DNA of 64,000 nucleotides from Thomasclavelia sp047249845 (GTDB taxonomy: Bacteria > Bacillota_I > Bacilli_A > Erysipelotrichales > Coprobacillaceae). The translations under genes were made by a program, and so were the position numbers. The notes below the pieces were generated by a model. It was given only the letters and a program-made list of their open reading frames with translations. It did no database searches and was not told the origin of the DNA. The stretch covers positions 21,615 to 85,614 of the forward strand of contig NZ_JBKTWO010000007.1 of assembly GCF_047249845.1 (NCBI RefSeq), given 5' to 3'. Position 1 is the stretch's first letter, and each line of letters begins with the position of its first letter. Below, piece by piece: positions 1 through 8,355 of this stretch.

Positions 1-22
1 ATAACTACTCCTGATGATTTAT

Positions 23-50
23 AAAAAGACATTTTAAAGTGTCTTTTTTA
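23..50 (+). terminator. Intrinsic terminator of an upstream gene
   Basis: Arms aaaagaca and tgtctttt flank a short AT loop and run into a T-tract. No gene for it lies inside the window, so it probably ends a gene to the left. Confidence 0.6.
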
Positions 51-134
51 ATGCTATCCAACCGGTACTAAAAATAAGATGAAACTATCATTTATAGATG
101 TTAAAATAAATAAAGATTCAGAAAGAGGGATTCA

Positions 135-998
135 ATGGAGTGGAATGAAAAACTACAACAAATTGTCGATTATATAGAAAACCATTTACAAAGAAAAGAA
201 GAGCCTATCAATGTAGAAGAAATATCTTTAATAGCTGGGTGTTCATTTAGTTTTTTTCAAAAAGTTTTTTCCTATATGAATGGAATAAGTTTTGCTGAAT
301 ATATTCGTTATAGAAAATTAACATTGGCAGGATATGATTTAAAAAGTACAGATATTAAAGTGGTTGATTTAAGTTATAAATATGGTTATGAATCACCAAC
401 ATCTTTTACAAAAGCTTTTCAACAGTTTCATGGCGTTTCTCCTAAACAAGCTCGTGAAAATGATGTTGAGTTACAAGTGTATCCTAAAATGAATCTTATT
501 GATAAGCAGAAATATACATGGAGGCTTGAAAGTAAAAAGTCATTTCGTTTAATTGGAAAAAGTATTAAAGTTTCATGTACAGATAATGTTCATCATAAAG
601 AAATATTAAAATTTTGGAGTGATATTCAAAAGGATGGAACCTTTTTTCAATTGGTTTCAATGGATGAAGGTAATCCTAAGGGAATGTTTGGGATGTTTGG
701 TAAATATGATAAATATTTCAATGAGATTGAGTATTCTATCATGGTAATATCTAGTCAAAAATTGTTACAGGGATTTGTTGAATATATTATTCCAGAAGTT
801 ACATGGGCTATTTTTGATTGTCGAGGCGCTATGCCTAAGGCGATTCAAAGCGGCTGGAAATTTCTGAATGAGGAATGGATAATAAAGTATCCGTTTAAAC
901 ATGCTAAATGTCCAGAATTTGAATGGTATAGTAATGGAAATATATATGACCAAAATTATTTAAGTCAAATTTGGATACCAATTTTAGAAGAAAGATAA
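135..998 (+). CDS. AraC-family regulator with GyrI-like effector domain
   Basis: A 287-residue transcription factor. Residues about 8-105 are the two helix-turn-helix units of the AraC/XylS family, including the typical second-helix stretch YGYESPTSFTKAFQQFHGVSPKQAR. Residues about 125-285 resemble the AraC effector-binding (GyrI-like) domain, ending in EFEWYSNGN...IWIPI. Known members bind small hydrophobic or cationic compounds and activate nearby efflux or detoxification genes; the ligand here cannot be told. The ATG follows a gaaagagg ribosome binding site. A Cys-rich protein gene starts 16 bp downstream and is probably co-transcribed. A similar GyrI-domain plus Cys-rich pair exists in decayed form near 35.3-36.1 kb. 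Confidence 0.88.
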   Translation: MEWNEKLQQIVDYIENHLQRKEEPINVEEISLIAGCSFSFFQKVFSYMNGISFAEYIRYRKLTLAGYDLKSTDIKVVDLSYKYGYESPTSFTKAFQQFHGVSPKQARENDVELQVYPKMNLIDKQKYTWRLESKKSFRLIGKSIKVSCTDNVHHKEILKFWSDIQKDGTFFQLVSMDEGNPKGMFGMFGKYDKYFNEIEYSIMVISSQKLLQGFVEYIIPEVTWAIFDCRGAMPKAIQSGWKFLNEEWIIKYPFKHAKCPEFEWYSNGNIYDQNYLSQIWIPILEER

Positions 999-1013
999 GA
1001 AGGAGAATTAGAT

Positions 1014-1487
1014 GTGGAAGATAAATTTAAGTTATTTCTTGAATATATAGATGAAGAAAATCGAGATTTTGTCAAAGATTTAAATGATTATTTAATTAAT
1101 AATAATTGTAAATGTGATATAAAGTCTGCTAAAAGTGGATATCTTGTTTCATATATTTTAAAAGATAATAAAAGGACATTAGCTTCATTTGTGATTCGTA
1201 AATCTGGAGTTAAACTACGTATTTATCCAGAAAATATTAATAAATATCAAGGGTTATTAAATACTTTACCAAATAAAATGAAAAAGGATATAAAAAAATC
1301 TTCTGTATGTAAAAGATTGGTTAATCCAAATGACTGTAATCCTAAGTGTGTTAAAGGATATAGTTTTATATTAGATGATCAGATATATCAAAAGTGTAGG
1401 TATATGGCGTTTATGCCAACTTTAAATATTGAAAATAATTTTTATATTAAACAATTTTTAGAACAGGAATTAACTTATCGAGTATAA
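1014..1487 (+). CDS. Conserved Cys-rich protein of unknown function, partner of AraC/GyrI regulator
   Basis: 157 residues starting at GTG. An ATG two bases upstream is in another frame, while AGGAG lies 8 bp before the GTG. I do not recognise the family. The C-terminal half has clustered cysteines in the order C-x6-NDC-x3-C followed by YSFILDDQIYQKC, which could bind a metal or form disulfides. There is no signal peptide or membrane segment. The N-terminal half contains a CDIKSAKSGYLVSY strand-like segment that recurs, decayed, near 35.9 kb as IEIKQAKSGFMIAY, again just after a GyrI-type domain. The pairing suggests a role linked to the effector regulator; that is inference. Confidence 0.7.
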   Translation: MEDKFKLFLEYIDEENRDFVKDLNDYLINNNCKCDIKSAKSGYLVSYILKDNKRTLASFVIRKSGVKLRIYPENINKYQGLLNTLPNKMKKDIKKSSVCKRLVNPNDCNPKCVKGYSFILDDQIYQKCRYMAFMPTLNIENNFYIKQFLEQELTYRV

Positions 1488-1501
1488 ACTTTATAGTTTA
1501 T

Positions 1502-1533
1502 AAAACACCACGTTTGTTAATGTGGTGTTTTTA
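1502..1533. terminator. Bidirectional terminator between convergent genes
   Basis: Arms aaacaccac and gtggtgttt enclose a 10-base loop, with A- and T-runs on either side. It can serve both the plus-strand Cys-rich gene and the minus-strand oxidoreductase. Confidence 0.8.
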
Positions 1534-1543
1534 ATGTATAAAT

Positions 1544-2338
1544 TCATCGTTTGTTCTGTTTTTCAATCATATCAGCATATAAGGGGGTAACCATACCAAA
1601 CCCACCATGGATCGCTAAAATTTGACCAGTGGTGAAAGCAGATTCGTCACTAGCAAAATATATAACAGCATTAGCTATTTCTTCGGGAGAAGCCATTCTT
1701 TTAATCGGAGAGTGTCTTAAAAAGAAATCTTTAAAAACAGAAGTTAAGTTATTATTTACGGCATCAGTTGCAGTCATACCAGGAAGTATGGCATTACATC
1801 GAATATTATAAGAAGCAGTTTGACCAGCAATTTCTTTAGTTAAATAATTAATCGATGCTTTTGATACACCATAAGCAATTTGGGATATATCAGGAATTAT
1901 TCCACTAATTGAGCTGATATTAATAATACTTCCGCCATTTTCTTTCATATATTTAATAGCATACTGACTTGCAATAAATACACTACTGATGTTCATATTG
2001 ATAATGTTAATAAAATCATCATATTTAGTATGTTCAATATTTAAATCAATTTTAGGATTTGAAGTACCAAAATTATTTACTAAAACATCAATTTTTCCTT
2101 CGCCTTTAATTACCTCATCAATCATTGTTATATAAGTTCCTTGTTTATTGGCATCATTATATACAACTTTAACATTATAACCACTATTGTTTAACTCTTG
2201 AGCTATTAAATTAGCGCGTTCTAAATTACGCGCAGCCATATATACAATCGCACCTTCTTTTGCACAGTTTTTTACGATTGCTAAACCAATCCCACGAGTG
2301 GAAGCTGTAACTAAAATAACTTTATTTTCTAAACGCAT
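1544..2338 (-). CDS. SDR-family NAD(P)-dependent oxidoreductase
   Basis: A 264-residue classical short-chain dehydrogenase/reductase. It shows the glycine-rich cofactor motif TASTRGIG near the N-terminus, NNFG in the NNAG position, a Ser in the ISSISG region and the catalytic YGVSK (YxxxK). The Asn of the catalytic tetrad falls in the NISSVF region. The C-terminus ends with GGFGMV, as in the FabG/3-oxoacyl reductase and sugar/steroid dehydrogenase groups. The start was placed at the ATG after ggaggaaaaat; an upstream extension of 16 codons would begin in a hydrophobic run and lacks a good ribosome site. The substrate cannot be named. The gene stands alone and converges on the Cys-rich gene. 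Confidence 0.87.
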   Translation of the reverse strand: MRLENKVILVTASTRGIGLAIVKNCAKEGAIVYMAARNLERANLIAQELNNSGYNVKVVYNDANKQGTYITMIDEVIKGEGKIDVLVNNFGTSNPKIDLNIEHTKYDDFINIINMNISSVFIASQYAIKYMKENGGSIINISSISGIIPDISQIAYGVSKASINYLTKEIAGQTASYNIRCNAILPGMTATDAVNNNLTSVFKDFFLRHSPIKRMASPEEIANAVIYFASDESAFTTGQILAIHGGFGMVTPLYADMIEKQNKR

Positions 2339-2474
2339 ATTTTTCCTCCATATAATAATTATAGCCAGATATATTTTTTTAAACAAAACAGTGATAAAAT
2401 CAAAGAAATTATTGCTTTGTTAAGGATGTTGTGCTATTATATCTTAGCATGTAAAAATATTAATTTACTTGCCT

Positions 2475-2520
2475 GCTTATCTTACAAGAGATAAGCCAAT
2501 AGACCATAGGAGGTATAGAA
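2475..2520 (+). promoter_or_regulatory. Leader hairpin and strong ribosome site of rpsF operon
   Basis: Perfect 8-bp stem gcttatct/agataagc (2475-2482 with 2489-2496), followed by ccatAGGAGGt before the rpsF start. In many bacteria the S6:S18 complex binds the rpsF leader to autoregulate. I cannot confirm the specific CCG motif here, so this is only a candidate. Confidence 0.4.
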
Positions 2521-2802
2521 ATGAACAAATATGAGATTATGTTTATTGTAAAACCTGATGTTGAAGAAGATGCTAGAAATAAATTAATCGAAAGCTTTAA
2601 AGGAATTTTAACAGCTAACGATGGGACTATTGATAGCGCTGATGAATGGGGATTACGAGATTTAGCATATGAAATCGAGGATTACAAAAAAGGTTACTAT
2701 GTAGTTGTAAATGCAACTTGTACACCTGCAGATGTTGCTGAGTTTGAACGTTTATCAAACATTAATACATCTATGTTACGTCATTTAACGCTTCGTAAAT
2801 AG
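2521..2802 (+). CDS. rpsF: 30S ribosomal protein S6
   Basis: 93 residues beginning MNKYEIMFIVKPDVEEDARN, the classic bS6 N-terminus, with EDYKKGYYVVVNATC in the central strand. bS6 binds 16S rRNA in the platform of the small subunit together with bS18. It is first in the conserved rpsF-ssb-rpsR operon; the ribosome site aggagg lies 7 bp upstream. Length is normal for the family. Confidence 0.98.
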   Translation: MNKYEIMFIVKPDVEEDARNKLIESFKGILTANDGTIDSADEWGLRDLAYEIEDYKKGYYVVVNATCTPADVAEFERLSNINTSMLRHLTLRK

Positions 2803-2817
2803 TAGGAGGCATGTTAA

Positions 2818-3291
2818 ATGATAAATAGAGTAGTCTTAGTTGGGCGAATGACTAGAGATCCTGAGCTTAGAAGAACACCTCAGGGAGATGCTGTTACTTC
2901 ATTTACTTTAGCAGTAAATCGTAACTTCACATCTAGAGATGGTCAACAACAAGCTGATTTTATTAACTGTGTTGTTTGGCGTAAACCAGCTGAGAATGTA
3001 GAAAGATATTGTTCTAAAGGAAGTTTGGTTGGAGTTGAAGGAAGAATTCAAACTCGCAGCTATGATAATGCTCAAGGACAAAAGGTATATGTAGTTGAGG
3101 TGATTTGTGATAGCGTACAGTTTTTAGAAACTAGAGCTGCTCGTGAAAGAACACAATCACAACCTCAAATGCAAATGCAGCAACCACAAAATAATGATAA
3201 TTTCTATGATATGAAAACAGTAGAATTAGAAAAAGAATTTGATAATTCGCTTAATACATATGATATCATGGAAGATGATATTCAGTTTTAA
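2818..3291 (+). CDS. ssb: Single-stranded DNA-binding protein
   Basis: 157 residues with an N-terminal OB fold (about 1-105). It starts MINRVVLVGRMTRDPELR and contains FINCVVWRKPAENVERYCSKGSLVGVEGR. A Gln/Met/Pro-rich linker follows (QPQMQMQQPQNN). The last residues are DIMEDDIQF, the acidic tip that recruits RecG, PriA, RecQ and other partners. It binds single-stranded DNA as a tetramer during replication, repair and recombination. It lies 15 bp after rpsF with its own aggagg site. Confidence 0.98.
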   Translation: MINRVVLVGRMTRDPELRRTPQGDAVTSFTLAVNRNFTSRDGQQQADFINCVVWRKPAENVERYCSKGSLVGVEGRIQTRSYDNAQGQKVYVVEVICDSVQFLETRAARERTQSQPQMQMQQPQNNDNFYDMKTVELEKEFDNSLNTYDIMEDDIQF

Positions 3292-3308
3292 AGAAAGGAG
3301 TTTTTAAA

Positions 3309-3539
3309 ATGGCATTCAGAAAACAAAGAATGGGTAGAAAAAAAGTTTGCTACTTCACAAAAAATAACATTACTTACATTGATTATAAAGATGTTGAATT
3401 ATTAAAAAGATTTGTATCAGCTAATGGAAAAATTATTCCTAGACGTGTAACAGGTACTAGTGCTAAATATCAAAGAATGTTAGCTACTGCTATTAAACGT
3501 GCTCGCCAAATGGCTTTATTACCATATGTAGGTGAATAA
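3309..3539 (+). CDS. rpsR: 30S ribosomal protein S18
   Basis: 76 residues, last gene of the rpsF-ssb-rpsR operon. The bS18 core is clear: NITYIDYKDVELLKRFVSANGKIIPRRVTG, followed by AIKRARQMALLPYV. It pairs with bS6 on the 30S platform. N-terminal FRKQRMGRKKVCYFTKN has a single Cys rather than the zinc-ribbon cysteines of some C+ paralogues, so it belongs to the C- (zinc-independent) type. The start follows aaggag. Confidence 0.98.
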   Translation: MAFRKQRMGRKKVCYFTKNNITYIDYKDVELLKRFVSANGKIIPRRVTGTSAKYQRMLATAIKRARQMALLPYVGE

Positions 3540-3550
3540 TCTATAAACTG

Positions 3551-3577
3551 AACTCTCGATTTATTGGGAGTTTTTTT
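3551..3577 (+). terminator. Terminator of the rpsF operon
   Basis: aactctc/gggagtt stem (with one G-U pair) followed by seven T, 11 bp after the rpsR stop. The following 240 bp (to 3817) hold no gene; a second hairpin lies at 3783-3812. Confidence 0.75.
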
Positions 3578-3782
3578 ATGTTTATAAGATAATAATTGTG
3601 TATAAGATTAGATTAATAAAAAATATTTAAATGAGTTTATTAAATTGTTTTTTTATATAAAGTGTACAATTATATAAGAAATGAATTTAAAATCTTATAA
3701 TTAGAGATGTTTTTGTAAAATGACTAGTAAAAAATAAGATTTTAATTTATAAATTATTAAAAACTAAATTATCTATAACAAA

Positions 3783-3812
3783 AACAACCTTTAATATGTA
3801 GGTTGTTTTTTT
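3783..3812. terminator. Bidirectional terminator downstream of tspO
   Basis: aacaacct and aggttgtt arms, with T-run on plus and A-run on minus sides. It sits just beyond the end of the minus-strand tspO reading frame. The AT-rich stretch 3580-3780 shows nothing else I can support. Confidence 0.65.
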
Positions 3813-3817
3813 ATCAT

Positions 3818-4279
3818 TTAATTTAAGAGATAAATTGATAAATTTAGATATCCTGCAAAAGTTACCCATAATAAATATGGAATCATCAAATAACCGGATA
3901 TTTTTTCAATTTAATAAAATAATATTGTTGTTGTTAAAATTAACAGCCATAATATTACGAGCCAAATAAACGCAATTAAATATAACTCTAAATTAAAGAA
4001 GATAATTGACCAAAAAAAGTTAAAGAAAAGCTGGATAATATATACAGTTAAAGCAGTTTGATTACGTTTATTAGATATCCAGACAAAATACGAGGCTATT
4101 CCTATTAATATATATATAATCGTCCATACTATAGGAAACAGCCATCCAGGTGGAGATAAAGAAGGTTTTTGAAGATTTTCAAATGTTATCATTTGATTTT
4201 GACTCAAAAGAGCTGAAACAACACCGACTGTAAGTGGAATAGCAATACAAATAAAGAGTTTTTTTGGTTGTATTTTCAA
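3818..4279 (-). pseudogene. tspO: TspO/MBR-family membrane protein with in-frame stop
   Basis: The reading frame begins MKIQPKKLFICIAIPLTVG and shows TspO hallmarks: LQKPSLSPPGWLFPIVWTIIYILIGIASY, then FFNFFWSIIFF. A TAA at 3911-3913 stops it at residue 122. The same frame continues for 31 codons with KISGYLMIPYLLWVTFAGYLNLSIYLLN, which is the expected fifth helix and conserved TspO end. Normal length (about 154) is restored if the stop is ignored, so a single substitution (probably AAA to TAA) broke the gene. TspO proteins bind tetrapyrroles and other hydrophobic ligands in the membrane. The truncated product would lack helix 5. A sequencing error is the main alternative. Confidence 0.82.
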
Positions 4280-4441
4280 AAAATCACCTCTTTAATAAGG
4301 TATGATAAAAGTTAATCTTTTATGATGTTTTATATATTAAAGGAAATATTCTTTAATATTTGTTATAATGTAATTAGGAGAGGGGATAGTATATAATAAT
4401 AAATATATTATTGAATAAATTTATTATATGGAGGTATATTT

Positions 4442-4726
4442 ATGGCATTGTTTGATGATTTAAGTAAAAAGGCAGCTAAATTTACTGAGAAAACAATTGA
4501 AAAGTCTTCTGAATTAGCAGATACAGCTAAATTGAAGATTAGTATTAAAAGTGCACAATCAGATTTGGATGAACAATTTATTGAATTAGGTAAAGTTTAT
4601 TATGATATGATTTGTAAAGATAATGTATTTGATGAAGATACTGCAAAAATTGTTCAAGAAATAGATATTATTAAAAGTAAAATAGTTAAATTAGAAAATG
4701 ATTTAAAAAAAGTTAAAAAAGATTAA
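4442..4726 (+). CDS. Small charged coiled-coil protein, unknown function
   Basis: 94 residues, very rich in Lys, Asp and Ile/Leu, without cysteines or membrane segments. It starts MALFDDLSKKAAKFTEKT after a good ATGGAGG-type site. The central part (ISIKSAQSDLDEQFIELGKVYYDMICKDNVFDED) and the C-terminal heptad run (EIDIIKSKIVKLENDLKKVKK) suggest two helices forming a coiled coil. This layout resembles small Firmicute proteins that in longer relatives carry a C-terminal zinc ribbon, which is missing here. No function can be assigned. Confidence 0.7.
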   Translation: MALFDDLSKKAAKFTEKTIEKSSELADTAKLKISIKSAQSDLDEQFIELGKVYYDMICKDNVFDEDTAKIVQEIDIIKSKIVKLENDLKKVKKD

Positions 4727-4734
4727 AATAAAAA

Positions 4735-4771
4735 ACTATACTAGTTAATAAGATTATTAGTATAGCTTTTT
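4735..4771. terminator. Bidirectional terminator
   Basis: ctatacta and tagtatag arms followed by T6 on plus and A-run on minus. It lies between the small coiled-coil gene and the convergent symporter gene. Confidence 0.7.
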
Positions 4772-4777
4772 TGTATA

Positions 4778-6205
4778 TTACTTTATATTAGAATAAATAT
4801 CTTCATATTCCTCATCAATTACATGCCAAAAATCAGCATTTTCTATACCTAGTTTTTCTGGATAAAAAATAGGGTCTTTACCAGCTTTTTTTTGTTCCAT
4901 ATAATCATTTAAACATTTAAATGCTATTTTACCAAGCAATAAAATCACAACAATATTCATAATAGCCATGAATCCCATTAATACATCAGCAAGATCCCAA
5001 ATAGTATTAAAACTAGCCTGAGCACCCCAAAAAATAACTATAACAGTTATAATTCTAAAGATAAATAAAGCTTTTTTATTATCAATTATAAATTTAAAGT
5101 TACTTTCAGCATAACAATAATTTCCAATCAATGAAGAAAATGCAAATAGAAAAATTGATATTGTTATAAAATGAATCCCATATTCACCTACACTTGAAGA
5201 AATTGCTTGTTGAACAAATGGCATACCAGTCAATCCAGAATCAACTCCATAGCATAATAACATAAAAGCTGTGGTAGAACAAATTAACATAGTATCAATA
5301 AAAACTGAAATAGTTTGAACTAATCCTTGTTTAACGGGATGAGAAACATCAGCTGTTGCTCCTGCATTTGGTGCAGAACCCATCCCTGCTTCATTAGAGA
5401 ATAATCCGCGTTTAATCCCGTGCATAACACATGAACCTGCAAATCCCCCTGCAATAGCTTTAAAATCAAATGCTTGTGTAAAGATATTATTAAAAATCAA
5501 TGGTAACTTATCAATATTACTAAAAGTTATGTATAAACCTAATAGAATATATAAAATAGCCATTACAGGTACTATTTTTGAACTAATAATACCAATACGA
5601 TGAACTCCTCCAAAAATAACAGCAGCGGTAGCTATTGCTAAAACAGCACCAATAATTAAAGCAACAGCTTCATTATTTGCAAAATAATATTCAACTGCAC
5701 TGCTAACATTGTATGCTTGTAAGGGATTGAATCCAAATATAAAACAGGCGATTAATAAGCAGGAAAAGATTATTCCTAGCCATCTTTTACCAATTGCTTT
5801 TTCTATATAATAAGCAGGGCCTCCTCTAAATGAATCACCATCTTTTTCTTTATAAACCTGAGCCAAAGTTGATTCAACAAAAGCACTAGCTCCACCAATC
5901 AAAGCAATGATCCACATCCAAAAAATAGATCCAGCCCCACCAGCTGCTAATGCAGTTGCAACACCAGCAATATTTCCAGTTCCAACTCTAGAAGCAGTAG
6001 AAATCATTAAAGCTTGAAAAGAAGAAACACCATTATCATGATGGGATTTTTCTTTTAATAAGCGGATTCCTTCTGGTAATAGTCTGAATTGTACAAATTT
6101 ACTACGAATAGTAAAATATAAACCAGCCACGATCAGTAATGCGATTAAAATATTACTATATAAAAATTCATTTAATAATCCAAGTATTTCTTGAATCGAA
6201 AACAC
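4778..6205 (-). CDS. Alanine/glycine:cation (Na+) symporter, AGCS family
   Basis: 475 residues with about ten membrane helices. Family signatures are visible: FQALMISTASRVGTGNIAGVATALAAGGAGSIFWMW near the N-terminus (AGCS motif around GxGNIAGVA), STLAQVYKEKDGDSFRGGPAYYIEK, and GIKRGLFSNEAGMGSAPNAGATADVSHPVKQG. It takes up alanine or glycine using the sodium gradient. The C-terminal tail is hydrophilic and acidic (EEYEDIYSNIK). The gene is single, separated by 112 bp from thiD. Confidence 0.95.
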   Translation of the reverse strand: MFSIQEILGLLNEFLYSNILIALLIVAGLYFTIRSKFVQFRLLPEGIRLLKEKSHHDNGVSSFQALMISTASRVGTGNIAGVATALAAGGAGSIFWMWIIALIGGASAFVESTLAQVYKEKDGDSFRGGPAYYIEKAIGKRWLGIIFSCLLIACFIFGFNPLQAYNVSSAVEYYFANNEAVALIIGAVLAIATAAVIFGGVHRIGIISSKIVPVMAILYILLGLYITFSNIDKLPLIFNNIFTQAFDFKAIAGGFAGSCVMHGIKRGLFSNEAGMGSAPNAGATADVSHPVKQGLVQTISVFIDTMLICSTTAFMLLCYGVDSGLTGMPFVQQAISSSVGEYGIHFITISIFLFAFSSLIGNYCYAESNFKFIIDNKKALFIFRIITVIVIFWGAQASFNTIWDLADVLMGFMAIMNIVVILLLGKIAFKCLNDYMEQKKAGKDPIFYPEKLGIENADFWHVIDEEYEDIYSNIK

Positions 6206-6317
6206 AGATTCACATCCTTTATAATTTTATTACACAATGATAATTTATTTGTGCTACTCTATGTTATCATTTTTAATTCAAGGTGTCAAAAATTGTATTG
6301 CATTGAATACATTAAGA

Positions 6318-7103
6318 TTATTCTAACATATTCCAACAGTGATTTAATGGACCGCTACCTTTTCCTAAATCAAGATTTGCATTTAATGCACCAGTAATAT
6401 ACTCTTTAGCTCTAGCAACACTATCAATCATTGAATATCCAATTGCTAAATTTGCTGCAATTGCTGAGGAAAGAGTACAGCCAGTACCATGAGTATTAGG
6501 GTTATTAATTTTTTCACTTTCTAACCATGTAATATTTCCTTGGTAATAAAGTAAGTCATCAGCCTTATTTTCAAAATGTCCACCCTTTATTAAAATATAA
6601 CCATTATAAAAGGTACTTATTTTTTTTGCTGCTTCGAGCATTTTCTTTTTACTATCTATTATCATATCAGCTAGAACCTGAGCTTCAGGAATGTTAGGAG
6701 TAATAATACTAGCAAGGGGGATAAGTGATTCTTTTAAAAGTTTTAATGCACTATCTGCCAGTAATTGAGATCCACTAGTCGAGACCATAACAGGATCAAC
6801 AACAATATTTTTTACAGTATATTGTTTTAGTTTTGTGACAATAGTTTTAATTAAGGAAGGACTTGAGACCATTCCGATTTTAATAGCCTCAGGATAAATA
6901 TCTTCAAAAACACAATTAAATTGTTCATTTAAAAATTCGGGGGTAACTTCCATAATATCACGAACACCAGTCGTATTTTGAGCAACTAATGCAGTAATTA
7001 TACTCATTCCATATACTTTATGAGCCGTCATTGTTTTTAAATCAGCTTGTATACCAGCTCCACCAGTAGGATCTGTTCCAGCAATTGTTAATACTTTTTT
7101 CAT
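6318..7103 (-). CDS. thiD: Hydroxymethylpyrimidine/phosphomethylpyrimidine kinase
   Basis: 261 residues of the ribokinase-like ThiD family. It begins KKVLTIAGTDPTGGAGIQADLKTMTAHKVYGMSIITALVAQNTTGV, with DPVMVSTSG in the middle and the GTGC anion-hole/catalytic motif in NTHGTGCTLSSAIAANLA. It phosphorylates HMP to HMP-P and then HMP-PP for thiamine assembly. It is the last gene of the thiM-thiE-HAD-thiD operon, adjoining the HAD stop codon directly. With no thiC or thiG in view the operon appears to be for salvage. Confidence 0.95.
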   Translation of the reverse strand: MKKVLTIAGTDPTGGAGIQADLKTMTAHKVYGMSIITALVAQNTTGVRDIMEVTPEFLNEQFNCVFEDIYPEAIKIGMVSSPSLIKTIVTKLKQYTVKNIVVDPVMVSTSGSQLLADSALKLLKESLIPLASIITPNIPEAQVLADMIIDSKKKMLEAAKKISTFYNGYILIKGGHFENKADDLLYYQGNITWLESEKINNPNTHGTGCTLSSAIAANLAIGYSMIDSVARAKEYITGALNANLDLGKGSGPLNHCWNMLE

Positions 7104-7744
7104 TATAGGACCTCCATATATTTTATGTTTTTAAATGTTAAGTCACTTATAGATTTAATTTTTATCCAATCTTTTAAATTACTCTGATCAGCAACACCCC
7201 AAACAATAAATCCGGCTTTTTTAGCTGTATTTATTGCATGTAAAGCATCTTCAATAACGATACATTCATTAATTTTTAAATTTAATTGTTTTGCTGCATA
7301 CTTGTAAATATCAGGATTTTGTTTAGTTAGAGAAGTATCATCACATGTGATAATTTGATTAAAATAGTCTATTAATTTATGCTTTGTTAAGATTTTAATT
7401 GTTAAATCTCGTTGATTAGCAGTTAACAAACATAATTTTTTATTTAATAAGACACATTTTTTAATAAACTCTCTAACACCAGATTTTAAATTGGCTTCAT
7501 TTAAATATTGATATTCGATTAAGTCTAACACTAAATTTTGAATCTCAGTCAAGCTTTCACTTAAATAGTACCTTTTTTTTATGTAGTTAATAGCTTCTTT
7601 AATTGATAACGGAGCTAAAATATTTTTTAGTTCATTATCAACAATAATACCTTTATTCTTTAAAAATGTTATAGCAGCATTTTCCCATATCTCCATAGAA
7701 TCAAGGAGAGTTCCATCCATATCAATAATATATCCTTTAATCAT
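7103..7744 (-). CDS. HAD-superfamily phosphatase in the thiamine operon
   Basis: 213 residues. Motif I is DMDGTLLDSMEIW (nucleophile Asp and general acid Asp), motif II lies around LLTANQRD, motif III is Lys in TKQNPDIYKYA, and motif IV is VIEDALHAI. The alpha-helical cap after motif I matches subfamily IA (beta-phosphoglucomutase/phosphoglycolate phosphatase type). It overlaps the end of thiE by 8 bp and abuts thiD, so it is translated with them. A natural guess is thiamine monophosphate or pyrimidine-phosphate dephosphorylation, but substrate specificity cannot be read from the sequence. Confidence 0.88.
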   Translation of the reverse strand: MIKGYIIDMDGTLLDSMEIWENAAITFLKNKGIIVDNELKNILAPLSIKEAINYIKKRYYLSESLTEIQNLVLDLIEYQYLNEANLKSGVREFIKKCVLLNKKLCLLTANQRDLTIKILTKHKLIDYFNQIITCDDTSLTKQNPDIYKYAAKQLNLKINECIVIEDALHAINTAKKAGFIVWGVADQSNLKDWIKIKSISDLTFKNIKYMEVL

Positions 7745-8351
7745 ATCCTAACATCCTTACTAGTTGATTGGTGTTAGTTATAATATCATTTGCTTTCATA
7801 ATCGCAGAAACGACAGCTACACCTGCAATATTAATATTTTTTAACTTGGAAACATTATCTATAGTAATTCCTCCAATTGCAACTACAGGAATATCAATGT
7901 TGCTGCATATTTCCTGTAACTTATCTAATGTTATATTAGTTGCATCATTTTTAGTTTCAGTAGGGAATATAGCCCCAACACCTACATAGTCAGCGCCATC
8001 ACGTTTAGCTTGAAGAGCCTCTTCAAGATTATGAACTGAAACACCTAAAATCTTATTAGTTCCAATTTGTTTGCGAACAATTAAAGCAGGTAAATCATCT
8101 TGACCAATATGAATACCATCACTATCCACAGCTAAAGCAACTTCAAGATTATCATTAATAATTAAAGGTATATCATATTTCTGACAAAGTTTTTTTACAT
8201 CCTTAGCAATATTTATAAATTCTTCATTGGTTAAGTTTTTTTCTCGTAATTGAATAATTGTTACACCGCCTAAAATAGCTTTTTCTAGATCATCAGTAAG
8301 TTTACGACCATTAAGCCATTGGCGATCAGTAACAAGATATAATTTCAACAT
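7737..8351 (-). CDS. thiE: Thiamine-phosphate synthase
   Basis: About 204 residues when started at MLKLYLVTDRQWL; a 9-residue longer version starting at GTG lacks a ribosome site. ThiE motifs are present: GGVTIIQLREKNLTNEEF, IPLIINDNLEVALAVDSDGIHIGQDDLP, GVSVHNLEEA, DYVGVGAIFPTETKNDA and VAIGGI. It joins HMP-PP to the thiazole phosphate to give thiamine phosphate. It follows thiM after 4 bp. Confidence 0.95.
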   Translation of the reverse strand: MLKLYLVTDRQWLNGRKLTDDLEKAILGGVTIIQLREKNLTNEEFINIAKDVKKLCQKYDIPLIINDNLEVALAVDSDGIHIGQDDLPALIVRKQIGTNKILGVSVHNLEEALQAKRDGADYVGVGAIFPTETKNDATNITLDKLQEICSNIDIPVVAIGGITIDNVSKLKNINIAGVAVVSAIMKANDIITNTNQLVRMLGYD

Positions 8352-8355
8352 ATCT

